NCBI RefSeq assembly: GCF_958295425.1
Contig: NC_081147.1
Span: 4,175,290-4,239,289 of the forward strand
Direction: 5' to 3'
From: Solea solea
Taxonomy: Eukaryota > Chordata > Actinopteri > Pleuronectiformes > Soleidae
DNA length: 64,000 nt
Positions 47,015 through 58,849 of this stretch are shown here, in pieces. Within the stretch, counting starts at the first letter, position 1, and each line of letters opens with the position of its first letter. Below the pieces are notes generated by a model. It had not been told where the DNA came from. It made no database searches and saw nothing but the letters and a program-made list of their open reading frames with translations. The position numbers were made by a program, and so were the translations under genes.

Positions 47015-47280
47015 TTCATTATCTACTACTTATCTTTTGAGGGTTGCAAGGGGAACTGGAGAAAATCCCAGCAGACCTTCGTGAGAGGAAATGTGCACAG
47101 GTAAACAGGTCACCAGTCAATCACAGGGCCAATACACAGACAACAGCTAGCACATGCATAGTCTCAAGGGAGCACACATGCACACAGGGGAAAACTTCAT
47201 ACAAAAAGGCCAGTTCCTAACCAGGATATGACCTGGTGACCTTCTTGCTGTGTGAGGCCATAACTATAGCCACAACCGAC
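47015..47280 (-). mobile_element. Second SINE-like family, copy 2
   Basis: Minus-strand copy of the repeat at 34080. The 5' head lies toward 47280 (complement reads GTTGTGGCTATAGTTATGGCC then CTCACACAGCAAGAAGGTC). The body continues through the complement of CAGGTCACCAGTCAATCACAG and GGAGAAAATCCCAGC. The B box is degenerate (complement of GGATATGACC, 47224-47233). Confidence 0.7.
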
Positions 47281-48914
47281 TGTGATTCATAAGCTAGTCT
47301 GATCACGATGTGGTCCATAAAATCTCACATTCTCATTCTTGTCTCCATTCACTCTTCTTGCAAAAACACTGGTGCAGCAGCTGATAAAAGAAAAACTCAC
47401 CTGGGATGAGCCTGTTCCAGACCAGTTGTTCAAAGGTCTGCATGGCTAAAAGCAGCTGTCAACCTTCACTGTAAACAGATGTTTGGGGGATCAATTTGCA
47501 CCTCCATCAATTTGCAGGTGCAAGAATGTCTTGTATGTAAATGTATTTGGGCAATGTGACAACCAAAGCTTCCATTTTTTGCTGGTGACACCAGTGAAGA
47601 AAATTAATTCCTACACAGCAGTAGTTGGTTTTGGCACCTTTACAGTAGAAGCCATTAACTGCCCATTGTCCACTGGCTAAGAGGCTCAGTGGAGCAGTAT
47701 CACTATATTAATTAGGATGTACACTGCCTGCTTCAAATGTAAAATGAGTCAATTAGTCCTCATATTCAACATCAGTGCACTGCCTCAACTCAAAATGCCC
47801 TTTGGGTAAAGATGAGTGGACACATTTGATTTCTGCATTCACAGTTCTTCTACTGTGACTCTGTCACATCCAATCTCTCCATTTCAGGATTGCTCTTCAC
47901 AAAGTTCAAAGACCATTTTACCTTTCTTTTGAGCTGTCATCGATTGCCTGTCTAATAGTTTTCATTAGTGAATGCTTCTGGCACAGATATACTTAGTGAG
48001 CTCCACTCATGGACCACCACTCATATGAAAAAAAAGGTGGTAATACATCAAGGGAAAGTGCAGAACTCTATCTAAAGTAAATGATCTTCCATGGTTTCCT
48101 CGCTGTACCCCGCCCCCATCCAGACACTAATGGTAAAGCCTCTGAAGTTGTTTGATGACTGTTAATGTTGTCCAGAGATGATGGATTTGTGCACCTCAGC
48201 AGTTTGCCATATGAGCAAGACAAAAGCTTGATGCTCATAAGCTCCTGATGATGGCCCTCCATCTATCACAGCCCAGATTACTGCTGTCATACTTACAGGA
48301 CTTAATTTATATGTTTTCATCAATTTCTCTCATCCAAAAATGAAGACCCTAGAATCCTTAGAAGAGTTCTCAAGCCAGAAGAGTTGCAATATTGGACTGT
48401 CAACATGTCACACAATAGTAGGGCTTTCTGTTTTTATGCTAGACCTTGAGGCCAACAAAATGTGTCATATATAATTAAATATGACAGTATAGTGTAAAGT
48501 GCTAGATAATGAATGAATGATTGCAGTGTCCCAAGAAAATCTCCATCATGGTAGACAATAATATACAGTATTTTACATCAACAGTCTCCACCCACTTTCA
48601 AAACATCACCCTTAGATGGGCTGAAAATGATCATTCATTTGAATATTAGGTCGGCAAACTTAGTTTATAAATGAAGACCTTGAGTAGAGTTTAAGGTCAG
48701 ACACACACGCGGCCAAGAATCACTTATACTTTCACATCCATAATATAACATTTCTCAACACTTGACCTGAGGCAAATAACTTCTTGAATAGTGAGCCCAT
48801 CCAGACATCTGTCAAGGACTGGGAACAATTAATCAAATGCACACTTCTTATGCTGAGGTGATTAATACGTCCACCATCGAGTGATGTTTAGAAGTTGAGA
48901 GCAAAGGTACAATC
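47281..48914. other. Anonymous DNA
   Basis: No gene or repeat was recognised. Confidence 0.45.
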
Positions 48915-49000
48915 AGGGATGGGCAGTATTACTGACATACATTTAAAAAAGTCACACACTTTCAAAGTTACCCTTTTTTAAAATGTATTTATTTTTTTGT
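48915..49000 (+). mobile_element. Possible hAT-type left terminus
   Basis: CAGGGATGGGCAGTATTACTG followed by AAAAAGTCAC and TTTCAAAGTTACCC has the form of a fish hAT-like terminus (CAGGGATGGGCAGTA). The opposite end was not found. The end at 51083 has a different body, so I do not pair them. Confidence 0.4.
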
Positions 49001-49394
49001 TCTCCATTTAGTGACTGGAGTCATAATAATTGATCTCTTCTCGATTTTGAATTTGTGTATGTTTCCAATCCTTCAGCAAGTGCTATGATACTTGACACCC
49101 TGTCATAGTGTTATGATGATTGCCTTCTAATTTAACTATGCACTGCTAAATGGATGGTAATGGGATGTTAAATTTGAATATGACTAAAACATGTCTTAAT
49201 CGAGATTGGGCACACACAGATGACAGTTTCAGCTGTAGACTAAATGATGCAACTGTACTGTGATGTCAGATCATCCATTTGGAATGTTTATTTTAAAATA
49301 TTTTTTTTGTCAATGTCTGGGTACAATTATAATTAATTATTATATGCACGCAGCACCACACACAACTCCTGAACTCATAACACTGAGGGCCTTG
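49001..49394. other. Anonymous DNA
   Basis: Nothing was recognised upstream of the LINE 3' end. Confidence 0.4.
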
Positions 49395-50050
49395 GGGATG
49401 TGTCAGTAGCGGCTGCACTTGCTCCGTGTCCTCAGGAAGAAAAATCTGGACAAGAAGCTACTGGTGGCCATCTATCACTCCTCTGTGGAGAGTGTACTGA
49501 CATACTGTCTGGGTGTGTGGTACACAGGCTCCTCAGCTGAGGACAGGGAGGCTGTGCAGAGGGTCGGCTGCCCTTTGCTCTCCCCGGATGAAAAATCCAA
49601 ATCTTGTTGCCTCACAAAACGTTGGGCCATCACAGGAGACCCTTCACATCCCACCCATCACCTGTTTGACCTGTTGCCCTCTGGACAGCACTTCAGGTGA
49701 ATCAAATCCCACACCACCAGACTGACAAACAGGTTATTCCCCTGGGCCATACGGACTACCAATAATCCCTGAACAAATCCCATCCACACCCCAACGGACA
49801 CGCACTCAGAGCCAAGGACACGATACCCTTTTCCTCTGCACCTTACAATCCTGACTAATTTTATTTTATTTTATTCCACAAACCTTGTGGTTTTATTCAT
49901 ATGTTGTTTTTTCCCCCTATTTTGTAGACATGTTCTATTATATTTTGTTCTATTCTATCTTGCGCTAAAATATAAGCCAATCCCTTATCTTTTGTTCAGT
50001 AAGGGAAAACTTGGACTATGCGATTAAAACTTTCAATATCCATAAAATAT
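49395..50050 (+). pseudogene. Non-LTR retrotransposon 3' end (Rex1/CR1-like)
   Basis: A 93-codon frame (49419-49697) and its continuation carry the C-terminal signature of jockey-supergroup LINE proteins: LRVLRKKNLDKKLLVAIY, SSVESVLTYCLGVWYTG, EAVQRV, ITGDPSHPTHHLFDLLPSGQ and, after an early stop, TTRLTNRLFPWAIRT. The segment between EAVQRV and ITGDPSHP is shortened and altered relative to the usual pattern. Downstream to about 50050 is a T-rich 3' untranslated region. It is 5' truncated; the palm domain is absent. The relic at 37137 could be the preceding part of the same family from another insertion. Confidence 0.8.
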
Positions 50051-50154
50051 GTGTACAATGTCTTTTAGTTGTTGTTAAGGGATTCATGGCTTAAAACGAA
50101 AAAGGCATTGACATTTTAGCATTATGAGGGGACAATAGCAGAGCACTGCTGCAT

Positions 50155-50335
50155 CCGAGTCATTTAAATCAATGTTGAAGCAACAGTTGTTCCTGCAGGT
50201 TTTTGCCACCTGATTGTGTGTTTGTGCTTTTGTCCTGTTTTGTCTTTTTCTCTACTTGTACAGCGACCTTGGGTTTCGTGAAAGGCACTTTGTAAATTAA
50301 AGTTGTTATTATTATTATGAGTATTGTTATTATCC
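50155..50335 (+). mobile_element. L2-type LINE 3' untranslated tail
   Basis: CAGCGACCTTGGGTTTCGTG plus AAAGGCACTTTGTAAATTAA, then a TTATTATTATTA tail match the non-coding 3' end of ATT-tailed LINEs in fish. No coding part is attached. It may be a very short 5'-truncated insertion. Confidence 0.6.
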
Positions 50336-50519
50336 CTCTGTGCACAGCCTCCACTAAATTCTATAATGAGTCACAAAATACTTTTGGTAACTTCTGCAGA
50401 TACTGAATGACACTGGACATACCAGTCATTAGTCTGTCCAGTCTATTGGCAGCTGCTAATGACACTACCCTATTGCATCCAGAGTCAGCTCCAAAAATTG
50501 TTTGACTGACCGCGATGGG

Positions 50520-51083
50520 TCAGGTCATATACATATACTTGAGTATACTCGCTGTTCCATTTTGGCTAAGTGACGGTTGTTACTTTTTATTTTTATTTAA
50601 ATTTATTACATGTGTGATCTATTTCTCTCCCTGTTGGCTATGGCAAACAAAATCTTGCCAATCAAATGCAGCCAGTTGAGTCACATAACAAGTGTTGTCA
50701 TGTTACTCCGTGCCGCGGCACCAGCTGTTATTTATTATTAATATATTATTAATTTGTTTTAGTTAAACGGTAATGTATTTCATTGCCCAAATACTTAATA
50801 TAGTATTGTTTTAGTTCAAAGGTTATTTATTTTATTATAAAGACCGTATTTGTTGTTTTATTTAAAAAAATATTATTTAACATATCTTAATTTAAACATT
50901 GCTGTTTTATAATATGTCTACTTTGTACCGTTTGTGTTGCTCTGAATATTTCAAAAATAAATCCGGAGAATCTCAGTACTTCTTTTCACTGCATACTTTT
51001 TTACTCTTACTCAAGTCATTATTTTCATGAGTACTTTTACTTCTACTTGAGTAATTTTTTGTTGGCTACTCTACCCACCTCTG
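50520..51083 (-). mobile_element. hAT-like element, one end clear
   Basis: Read from the right on the minus strand it starts CCAGAGGTGGGTAGAGTAGCC, then AAAATTACTCAAGTAGAAG and repeated ACTCAAG/AGTAAAAGTA words to about 50990. I recognise this as a common fish hAT-type end (CAGAGGTGGG...ACTTGAGTA). The interior is AT-rich with a CGTGCCGCGGCACCAGC core at about 50709. The left boundary is uncertain; an ACTTGAGTATACT word at 50539 may mark it. Confidence 0.5.
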
Positions 51084-53079
51084 GTAATAGCACATTAGTT
51101 ATGAAGACATTTTCAGTAAAAATGTTTAGAATATTTACTTGTAATGAGCCTGAGTGCCGCCATGCATGGAAACCAAATTATGAGTGCCTCCCTTCACGGC
51201 AGCCCGATAAATATTTTACCCACTGAAAGTATAGATGATGTGGGGGTAGGAGAGAGCCACCTGTTCTTGTCTGCTCAATGATTTATGATGTCTTGTCTTC
51301 TTTCCTGTTTTGTCTTCAGTCGTCCGTTCATTCATTTCCCTACTTCCCCCAGGTACACAAAAGCATGATGATAGTGGGGAGTACACCAACAAATAGTGAG
51401 ATTAAAGAGAGGAAGCAGAAACCATGATGATGTAAGTGTCAAACTGATTTAGGAAGAGCAAGCGATAGCTTGATTGTCCTCTGGCACTGCCAAACATGTC
51501 TGCCCATTCACACATACTTGATATATGCCCATTTTTGGTTGGAATTTTACAGACGGACAGTGAGGACATTGCTTTTATATTAAGATAATTTGTCTATAGT
51601 TATAAAACAGGACATTGTAGCAAGTAATAAGTGATGTTAAGTGGAGCTGGGAAGTTGTTAATGCATGGTAAGTGAATCATGGAGTAATGAAAGTGCATGA
51701 TAAATTATAATTATTATTATTGCCGCAGCTTTTGTCCCAGAGTCAGAGACAAGGAGAAAGAATATTTAGTGGAAGAGTGATGATGACAGTGACAGGAGCA
51801 GATGCTTCCAACAATTATTCCCTCATTGTTTCTCTTTCAGTCTGTCAGACGTTTATTGCTATATGTCTATAACTATTTATAAGTACATAAAAGAGATGAT
51901 TAAAGAACTAGAAGTACATTGTGCATTTTGGATATTTACTCAGCATCATCATTATCATCATTCTGCATCTTCATTGGCAGATGTAGACAACAACTTGGTT
52001 GGCATGAGAACAGAGCACATGCTATGTCAGCACTACCTTGGCAGAAACTGATAATAACAAAATTCATTATTTAGGACTTTTTTAAAACCTATCAGCATCA
52101 GCGAACCCTGGCTCTGTTATTAGTGCGTGATGGCTGGGCTGACTTCGCCTCGCAAAATATTGCACTGCATGGAAGCTCCACAGGCATGGTTGCTACTGGC
52201 TAGTCGCACGGCAACCAGAAAATAAGGGTCAGAGGTGATATTTGCTCATTCAAGCATGATTACCATACAACTATTTAAACAATGTAGTAATTTAACGGAA
52301 ACACTAGTTTTGTTTAAGTTGGATTTGCCACATATAGACAGTGACAAATCAAATCTTGATGATGTTTCAGCATCAGAAATAATTTTGTCATAGTGCAATT
52401 GTTTACACCAAAAACAAAAACTACAGCGCATGCAAGCTAGTGTGAGTAACGCAAGGTCCACAGTATATTGAGGATTTTCAAATTCTTTTTGATTTCGAAA
52501 AACTGGGAAACTAGAGACACAATGCACTTTTAACTGATTTTCAATGTTTTAATCCTGAGAAAGCACGTACTAGAATATCCAGTCAAGTTGCAGGACCACA
52601 CACTTGGTGTTTGATCAGACTATTTCATGGTGAAGATTCCAGGGATTTGGAGCTCACAGAAACTTGTGTAATAAAACATGACTTCAGAATGTAAACAGCA
52701 ATGGTGGCGGACCATCTGCGTTGTCAGTTAGTTCTCCATTCGTTTTGCAGGACCTGTTAAACAAGCAATCAAACTGTTGCCATAAATCAACAAGTTTGTC
52801 CTCTTTTTCGGCCATGTTTCAGTTCTACTCAGAAGTAAGCAACATCCGTTTACCCCTCAACTCATAGTAGGGGTTTGCACACGCCCTCAATCACTGTTCA
52901 ATATCCAACATGTTTGATGCTTATTCGGGAAGACTCAGAGTCATCCGATGACTTTTAAATCACGTGTGATTCACACTACGGGATAATTTGGCCAGATTAT
53001 CTGTTCAAACCGGCCTCAAATCAGACAGATTGGGGCCAAAATCTGGCCAGTTATCCTCTAGAGTTGGGCAGGCTTTAAA
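51084..53079. other. Anonymous DNA
   Basis: Nothing was recognised. Imperfect inverted words around 52990-53060 (AATTTGGCCAGATTATC and AATCTGGCCAGTTATC) suggest an old small palindromic element. Confidence 0.4.
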
Positions 53080-53112
53080 GGAGCAGCTAAGAAATGCATT
53101 CAAGGAAGCTCT
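53080..53112 (+). repeat. Short dispersed repeat B, copy 3
   Basis: GGAGCAGCTAAGAAATGCATT plus CAAGGAAGCTC matches the core of copies at 3225 and 44700. Confidence 0.45.
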
Positions 53113-53984
53113 TCATGTTTTAAATCATCACCATGAGTCAACCACTAACTACAACATAGATTCAGACCTCACACAGAAATTCACATAGATGCCGTCTCTA
53201 AAAACAAAAAGCAAAGCCCATCTCTCTCTCTCCCTCTTGGTCTGTCACACAGAGAAAGAGAGAGAACTTTAAGTCCCACTTCATCATGTCTTAAAGAACT
53301 AGTCCCCTCCTGAAGTAGCTCTTTCTTACTTGTAATCCTGTCCATTTACGTCCTTCTCTTCATCTGCCTCGACGTTTCTCTCTTCCCCGCTTATAGTCTG
53401 CCTGAAGTTGTCCTCCTTTCCCTGAAGAAAAAAAAAAAATAAATAAATAAAGTAGTAGAGAATAAAAAGAGCAATGACTGTTGCTACTGCCACTGAGAGA
53501 ACAGTGAATGTTACTATGTATCTGGGTTGAAAATATAACCTAATTTCCTTAATTTATGGAAGAAACTCATCGAGAGTGCTGAATCTTTATTTGTTACTCC
53601 ACTCAAACCTGCATAAGTCAGTTTATGTATTACATTCAATTGTAGACAGGGAAATACCACCATACCCTGGAGAATCAAGCTATGCATTTAATTCACTCGG
53701 CAAATTCATGCAACTTCCAAATTACAACAAGAAAGACATTGTTAGAATTTGGAATATCTGCGTAGTGACATACAGAGAAGGGTGTAGCGGATAAAGGGGC
53801 CACTTCACCTTAAACAGAGCCCCGCCTCCAATCACGTAAAGAAAAACAAATTTTCACAACAACATTAACATAACACTGTATAAACAGAGACCAATGGAAT
53901 GGCTTCCCCTAGAGAACACACTCAGAGACTGCAAACCTCTGCTAAGGTTAGTCAAGTGTTAATATACAGTTAACTATCGCTTTA
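53113..53984. other. Anonymous DNA
   Basis: An A-run followed by AAAT repeats occurs at about 53427-53448. Nothing else was recognised. Confidence 0.4.
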
Positions 53985-54215
53985 TCCTCCACATGAGCAT
54001 CGCAGGGCATATACACTGTATTGAGATGAACAACCATTCACACCTACGGTCAATTTAGATAAATTAATTACGTTTTTTGGACTTTCGGAGGAAACCGGAG
54101 AACCTGTAGAAAACCCATTCGCACATTGGGAGAACATGCAATTGGACTGGATCACGAACCCAGGTCTTTTCGTGGTAAGGCAACAGGGCTATCCAGTGTG
54201 GCCACCTCACAATAA
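53985..54215 (-). mobile_element. Second SINE-like family, copy 3
   Basis: Minus-strand copy. The tRNA-like head lies toward 54215, with B box GGTTCGTGATCC (complement of 54150-54161). The body follows leftward through the complement of CGGAGGAAACCGGAGAACC, the altered AATTAATTACG spot and ACACCTACGGTCAATTTAG. Its 3' end (CAGTTAACTATCGCTTTATCC complement) is near 53970-53990. Confidence 0.75.
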
Positions 54216-55010
54216 CAACAAAATAACACAATTTGCTTTTAAGTGGTGCCAAATCCGTATCACCACCACATTCAAACATCCTAATTACATCCCTAAAAGG
54301 TTTCATCGAAATAGTGTTTTTAGTTTTACTCTGCTGAGATAAGTGATCATTTTGTACATGTATGCTCTTAAATAAAACCACAGTACATACAGACAACATT
54401 TCTTGTGTATCAGCACGAGTTGCAACGCGTGAATCAATGCTCTACTCACACCGTTGCAACATGAAATACTGCACTTACACTTTTAACTTGTGATGAAGTG
54501 TATCGTCATTACAAAACTAAGGTGTGATGTGATCCACTCAAGCTCTGAACCTTCCAATCATTCTAGAATAGGCTGTAATAATAACAAAATATGTGAAGGC
54601 CATGATAGAACTGAATTACAGTATTAAAAGTTACATAACGTTTTTGAAGTATGAATAAAGTTTGTATGTTGAAGTTGGTGGAATAAAGTTCAATATTTTT
54701 TTTTGTTTCGAAAATTGTTGAATATCCCAAAGGTCTGAATGGACTGAATAACCTCCTAATTTAACGGAACATTTTGAAGTTTGTTTCTATGTTGAACTGT
54801 GTGGAACTAGTAAGAAGCTGAAATTTTGTTTTCAAAGTTCTCAATTGGGACAATGAAACAAATACAAGCCATAATGTCCTAGAATTTTAAAAATGGCTAC
54901 CGTAGAACAATATCTTGCGGGATTCCAGTGTTTGCCACAAATTAATATTGTGGATGTATAAAAAATATAAAGGCTATGATCATTTTTTTTTATCAATTTT
55001 TTAACCTCAC
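54216..55010. other. Anonymous DNA
   Basis: Nothing was recognised. Confidence 0.4.
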
Positions 55011-55310
55011 ATCTCCCCTCTTCTTCTCTCCTCTCTTATTCATTGTCCTTCCTCTACTCTATCTAATGCTTACTCTCCCCTGCTCTGAAAAGGTATCACC
55101 TCTCAAGAATGTCCTGGATTCACAGACGCTGTCACCATGGGGACCGTTACCGAGGAGATAATGAGCGAGAGCAATGTAGGGACACATACGTATGAAGTGG
55201 TGCTGGAAGTGGATGCGATCTACGTTTGGTTCAGTAGGACAACAGTGGGGAGGAATAATAGTGTAGCAGGCAAACAAGGTCATTGGATTGATAGGCAGAT
55301 AAAGAGATGA
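55011..55310 (+). other. Pyrimidine tract followed by a short open frame; unproven exon
   Basis: A pyrimidine-rich stretch (about 55011-55085) ends at CTCTGAAAAG. A frame then stays open from 55089 to a TGA at 55308-55310. Within it, ATG at 55137 sits in a good start context (GTCACCATGGGG) and encodes 57 residues, including TEEIMSESNVGTHTYEVVLE. I recognise no protein. The tract and AG resemble an intron 3' end, but GT-rich donors inside the frame are weak (for example AATGTAGGG at 55174). Chance is the simplest explanation. Confidence 0.15.
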
Positions 55311-55864
55311 AAGGAAATGATGCAGAGAGAGAAGAGAAGAAAAGTGTGTTTTTTTATGTAAAAAATATAAGACATAATTAAAAAAGATGGGGGGAAAAGA
55401 AGGTAGGTAATGAAGCCTGATCTATATTTCAAAGGCTTTCAAAGACATGGAGGTAGTGATGACAGAAAGATCAGAGACTGAAGGAGGAAAGGAGACATGA
55501 ATTAGAAGAAGAGGACAGAGTAAAAGATGCCATGATAAGGGAGGGAGAGATGAAGAAGGGAATCCAAGATAAGAAAATTGAGGAGCATGAGAAGAATGAG
55601 TGCTATTGACACAGAGATGGAAGAAGATGAAACAGGCCTTGTAACAGCAGGCAGGTGGTTCCTGTCCCTGATAACATGGGGCCGATATAGGTCTTTAATT
55701 AAAAATTGTATCCACTTCAGTCAGTGTCATCTGTCGCTGCCATGTTGGAAGTGATAAGAGATTAATGCTGTTTTTCATCAATTACTGGTTTATTTATTTC
55801 AACAGCACCGAGAGCTATGCATTTTATTACGTGGTTGATGCTCAATGTGAGTGCAGCAAAGGTG
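55311..55864. other. Purine-rich DNA and a possible conserved block
   Basis: The plus strand is purine-rich (GAAG, GAGA words) to about 55640. Region 55680-55800 is non-repetitive with TTAATTAAAAATTG and homeodomain-type words; a conserved non-coding element is possible but unproven. Confidence 0.35.
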
Positions 55865-56514
55865 TTTAAAGTGAAACTATGCAGGATTTGTACCCACATT
55901 TAAGAGCTCCAGGGTGATTGTAATGGTTGACTGGCTTGTTGCAGGGAGATTTGGGGCTTTCTCCACTCCCCCTGTTGTCCGTTAGCGGAAAACCAGCCTT
56001 GCAAGATTCTGAGTCCTCAGAATCAGGAGGTCTCGTGAAATCACTACACACACACCCTCACCAGGTAGCAGCAATAAGATCAAGGCAGCTATAGCGCTAT
56101 TTTAGACGTGCATCATCGTAGAGCCGGCGAAAAAGAAGCCGTGAAAATCGTTGTTGGAGGAAGCAAGGAAGAGGAAACGAGCGAGGGGACGACACATGAG
56201 TAAACATCAGACTTTTGGCTTTTTTTCCAACGGCAGAAATTGAAAAAACACAGAAGCATGCAAAACAGATGCCGAGCGGCATGGATATGGCTCTGCGGCT
56301 TGTGTTTGCAGGCTACGTTGAAAATGTATGTACATGGACAAGAGAGGGAAAGGGAGGGGAAAGCTCTAAGGTTTTACGACAGTGACGATAAAGCCGTAAA
56401 CAATTGATTGGATAGATGTTTATGGTGGTGGTGTCTTTAAAATATGCACTCCTAAACTGTAGGGGGAGCTCTGCAAAGAAAAAGGGTGACAAAGTGAAAA
56501 AGTTCTACTTTAAA
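55865..56514. mobile_element. Probable 650-bp inverted-repeat element
   Basis: The left end is TTTAAAGTGAAACTATGCAGG and the right end, read inward, is TTTAAAGTAGAACTTTTTC, a short imperfect inverted repeat. I recognise the start as a common fish repeat. TTAA at each edge would fit a TTAA-target element of the piggyBac type, but the match is short. The interior is GC-richer with a cluster of CpG at 56090-56290. The coding content is none. Confidence 0.4.
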
Positions 56515-57315
56515 GTTGTAGATGAAGTTTTTCTTTCACTGTCAAATCATTTACATGGATGTTACAGGCAGCCACAATGTCAGAACAATCAAAGTTAAGT
56601 TTTTACATATTGGTTGAAGGTCCATGATCTAATGGCGAGACTGCATAGTGTAACCATCTGCGGTCAATTTATGAAACACTTTGTCCGTCTTGATAGTTGA
56701 ATTCAAAAGGGTGATTTCCATTGTTCACTTCAGCTTCATTTTCGGTCATAAAGAAGTAACTGAATTCTTAACAGCAATTTGTTCTTAGCAGACTTCCCTC
56801 CAAATTGCTCTCACACACGTCTTCCTTCAACAACTCTCGAGTGTTGTGAGAATTCAGAGCAAGACGTGAATGTCACAAAGCACTTTATCAGATTCTTAAC
56901 CAAAATTTAAGCCTCATATTGGAGAAAAGAAGCAATTTTTTTTAGTGGCCATAAAGTAGGATGTCACAGTTGTGCCATTAGAATACATCATAGCCATTAT
57001 TGCCCAGTCACCGCTGCCGGCAGCTTTTTTGCCCTTTAAATAAAGGTTTTAAAAAAAAGGAGGACTCCTTTACTCCTTCTTCCCCAAGTGTGTCAGGCAA
57101 AGTGGCCTTTGCATACCAGATATCATTGGTAATTTCTGTTTTGTTGATGACGTTTCCTTAAATGATTGACACATTAGTGTTTACTGTTTATGTCAATAAT
57201 CTAAGTAATGTAATTCACTGACAAATCAAATCAAATCAGTGTCAGATATATAATCATTCACCTTGAATTTACATTTTAGCTAAACTTTTAATTGTTGTAT
57301 GTGTGTGCTTTGTGA
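56515..57315. other. Anonymous DNA
   Basis: Nothing was recognised. Confidence 0.4.
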
Positions 57316-57344
57316 CTATTTGGGCTTTTATAAAGCCCAAATAG
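57316..57344. repeat. Perfect 13-bp inverted repeat, 3-base loop
   Basis: CTATTTGGGCTTT and AAAGCCCAAATAG flank TAT. This tight hairpin could be a cruciform or a small RNA stem. It stands alone; no element body was recognised. Confidence 0.7.
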
Positions 57345-58589
57345 AGAGTGGAGTAGTAAATGAGCAATTGGAACTATGTTAAACTGCAATGTCCCTATTA
57401 AATAAATCAATACTGTACAAAAGATGACAAAAATGTATCCTTCACATAGTTAGAGGAACATTGAATGCAGGCTGGTTTGTCTATTTGGATATCTGTAGAC
57501 ATATCAAAGGTTTATTAGTGTATTAGCATACACACTAATCCAAAAAGCACAATTATTCATAGTACATTCAGCTTCTTCTAATATGACCTCCAAGATGTTA
57601 CACGCCAGACCTTTAAAGTGTTGTTTTTTTTTACTATTATTTAAAGTTTTAAGCACATGATATTAAAGTTTCAAATATCTAATTGCACTGCTAAAACACA
57701 GGATATTTAATATGAGCTGTGCAGTTTGATTGTTTCCTGTAGTTCCTTCACTTTTTAATGAACCATTAAAAAACAGGAACCAAAACAAGGCAATTTAAGC
57801 GAGCAGTACCCATCTATTATGCATCAACTCTTATGAGATATAATGGGCTGTCACAAAAAGGCTGCATTTTGTTCCTCTTTTGTGTGTAAATGAAAACAAG
57901 TCAACATTTCTTTACTTTTCATCAGTCGTTAAGAAAAGTCACCATCAGTTACAGAATTTCATCATGACGATGTGAACAAGGGAAGTTTAGAAGTTTAGAA
58001 ATGAACTACAGACATGGCAGTTTGGGGACATGTTCTCTGGGGTCAACAATTATGGAAAGGCGTGCAAAAAGCACACTTCACTCTAAATGCTATGATAAAT
58101 TCCACCGACTCCTGTCTGCTGCTTTGACAGAGCTCCACCCTCCAATACATTGACGTGCACAGCCTGGAGCAAAGTGGAGGAGAGAGTTCCGTTGATACAG
58201 ACTACATCATGTCTGAAACAACTTACCTAACCCGTATTGCTCATCAGAAGACAACACTGCTGTTATGGTATTTTGAGGCGGCAAAGGAGAAAAAAAAACA
58301 ACTAAACCGCCCTCCCGAGCAACAATCAAGATTCCAAAGGATCTGCACAAGGAACAAATCTGCAGACTGTTAGCTGTTAGCTTCACTGGAGCAGCTCTTG
58401 CAGTCAAGTGAGACTATCCTGGTCATGTGAAACTATCGTTATCAAGTCTTGCTTGGCGCACTGACAACAGGAAATGGCAAATATTAAAAAGACTGATCTA
58501 AGGATTTTATGCCAAATAAAATCAATATGAACCTGGCCCTAGACAGAAGTAGCAGTTACCGACCAAACCTCAACTCCTCTGGTTGCTAA
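57345..58589. other. Anonymous DNA
   Basis: Nothing was recognised. Confidence 0.4.
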
Positions 58590-58720
58590 CAAGATCGATT
58601 TAAATGGAAGTCTATGACAAAGTAGCCTCTACTTCTCACTTGATGTATCACAGCTGGCAACTGACATGGCGCTGGTCAAATCACTGGCCTTGACAACAAC
58701 CTGAGAACTACTTCCATTTT
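58590..58720 (+). repeat. Dispersed repeat F
   Basis: GATTTAAATGGAAGTCTATG plus CCTCTACTTCTCACTTGATG matches a fish interspersed repeat I recognise by TCTATG...CCCTACTTCTCACTTGATTTATTAC. No boundaries are visible. Confidence 0.4.
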
Positions 58721-58849
58721 CATGTGCTGTCCATGGTCTTTGTTTGAAAATGAAGTTTCATAAATAAAGACCAGTCCAATAATCATTTGGCAAATCTGAG
58801 TACACAGATGAGTCATGACATTACTGTCAAATGAATAAATGAGGTATAT

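Noticed and set aside
48915..51083. A single 2.2-kb hAT element joining the ends at 48915 and 51083
   Set aside because: The ends belong to different-looking families, no matching 8-bp duplication was found, and a LINE 3' end lies between them.
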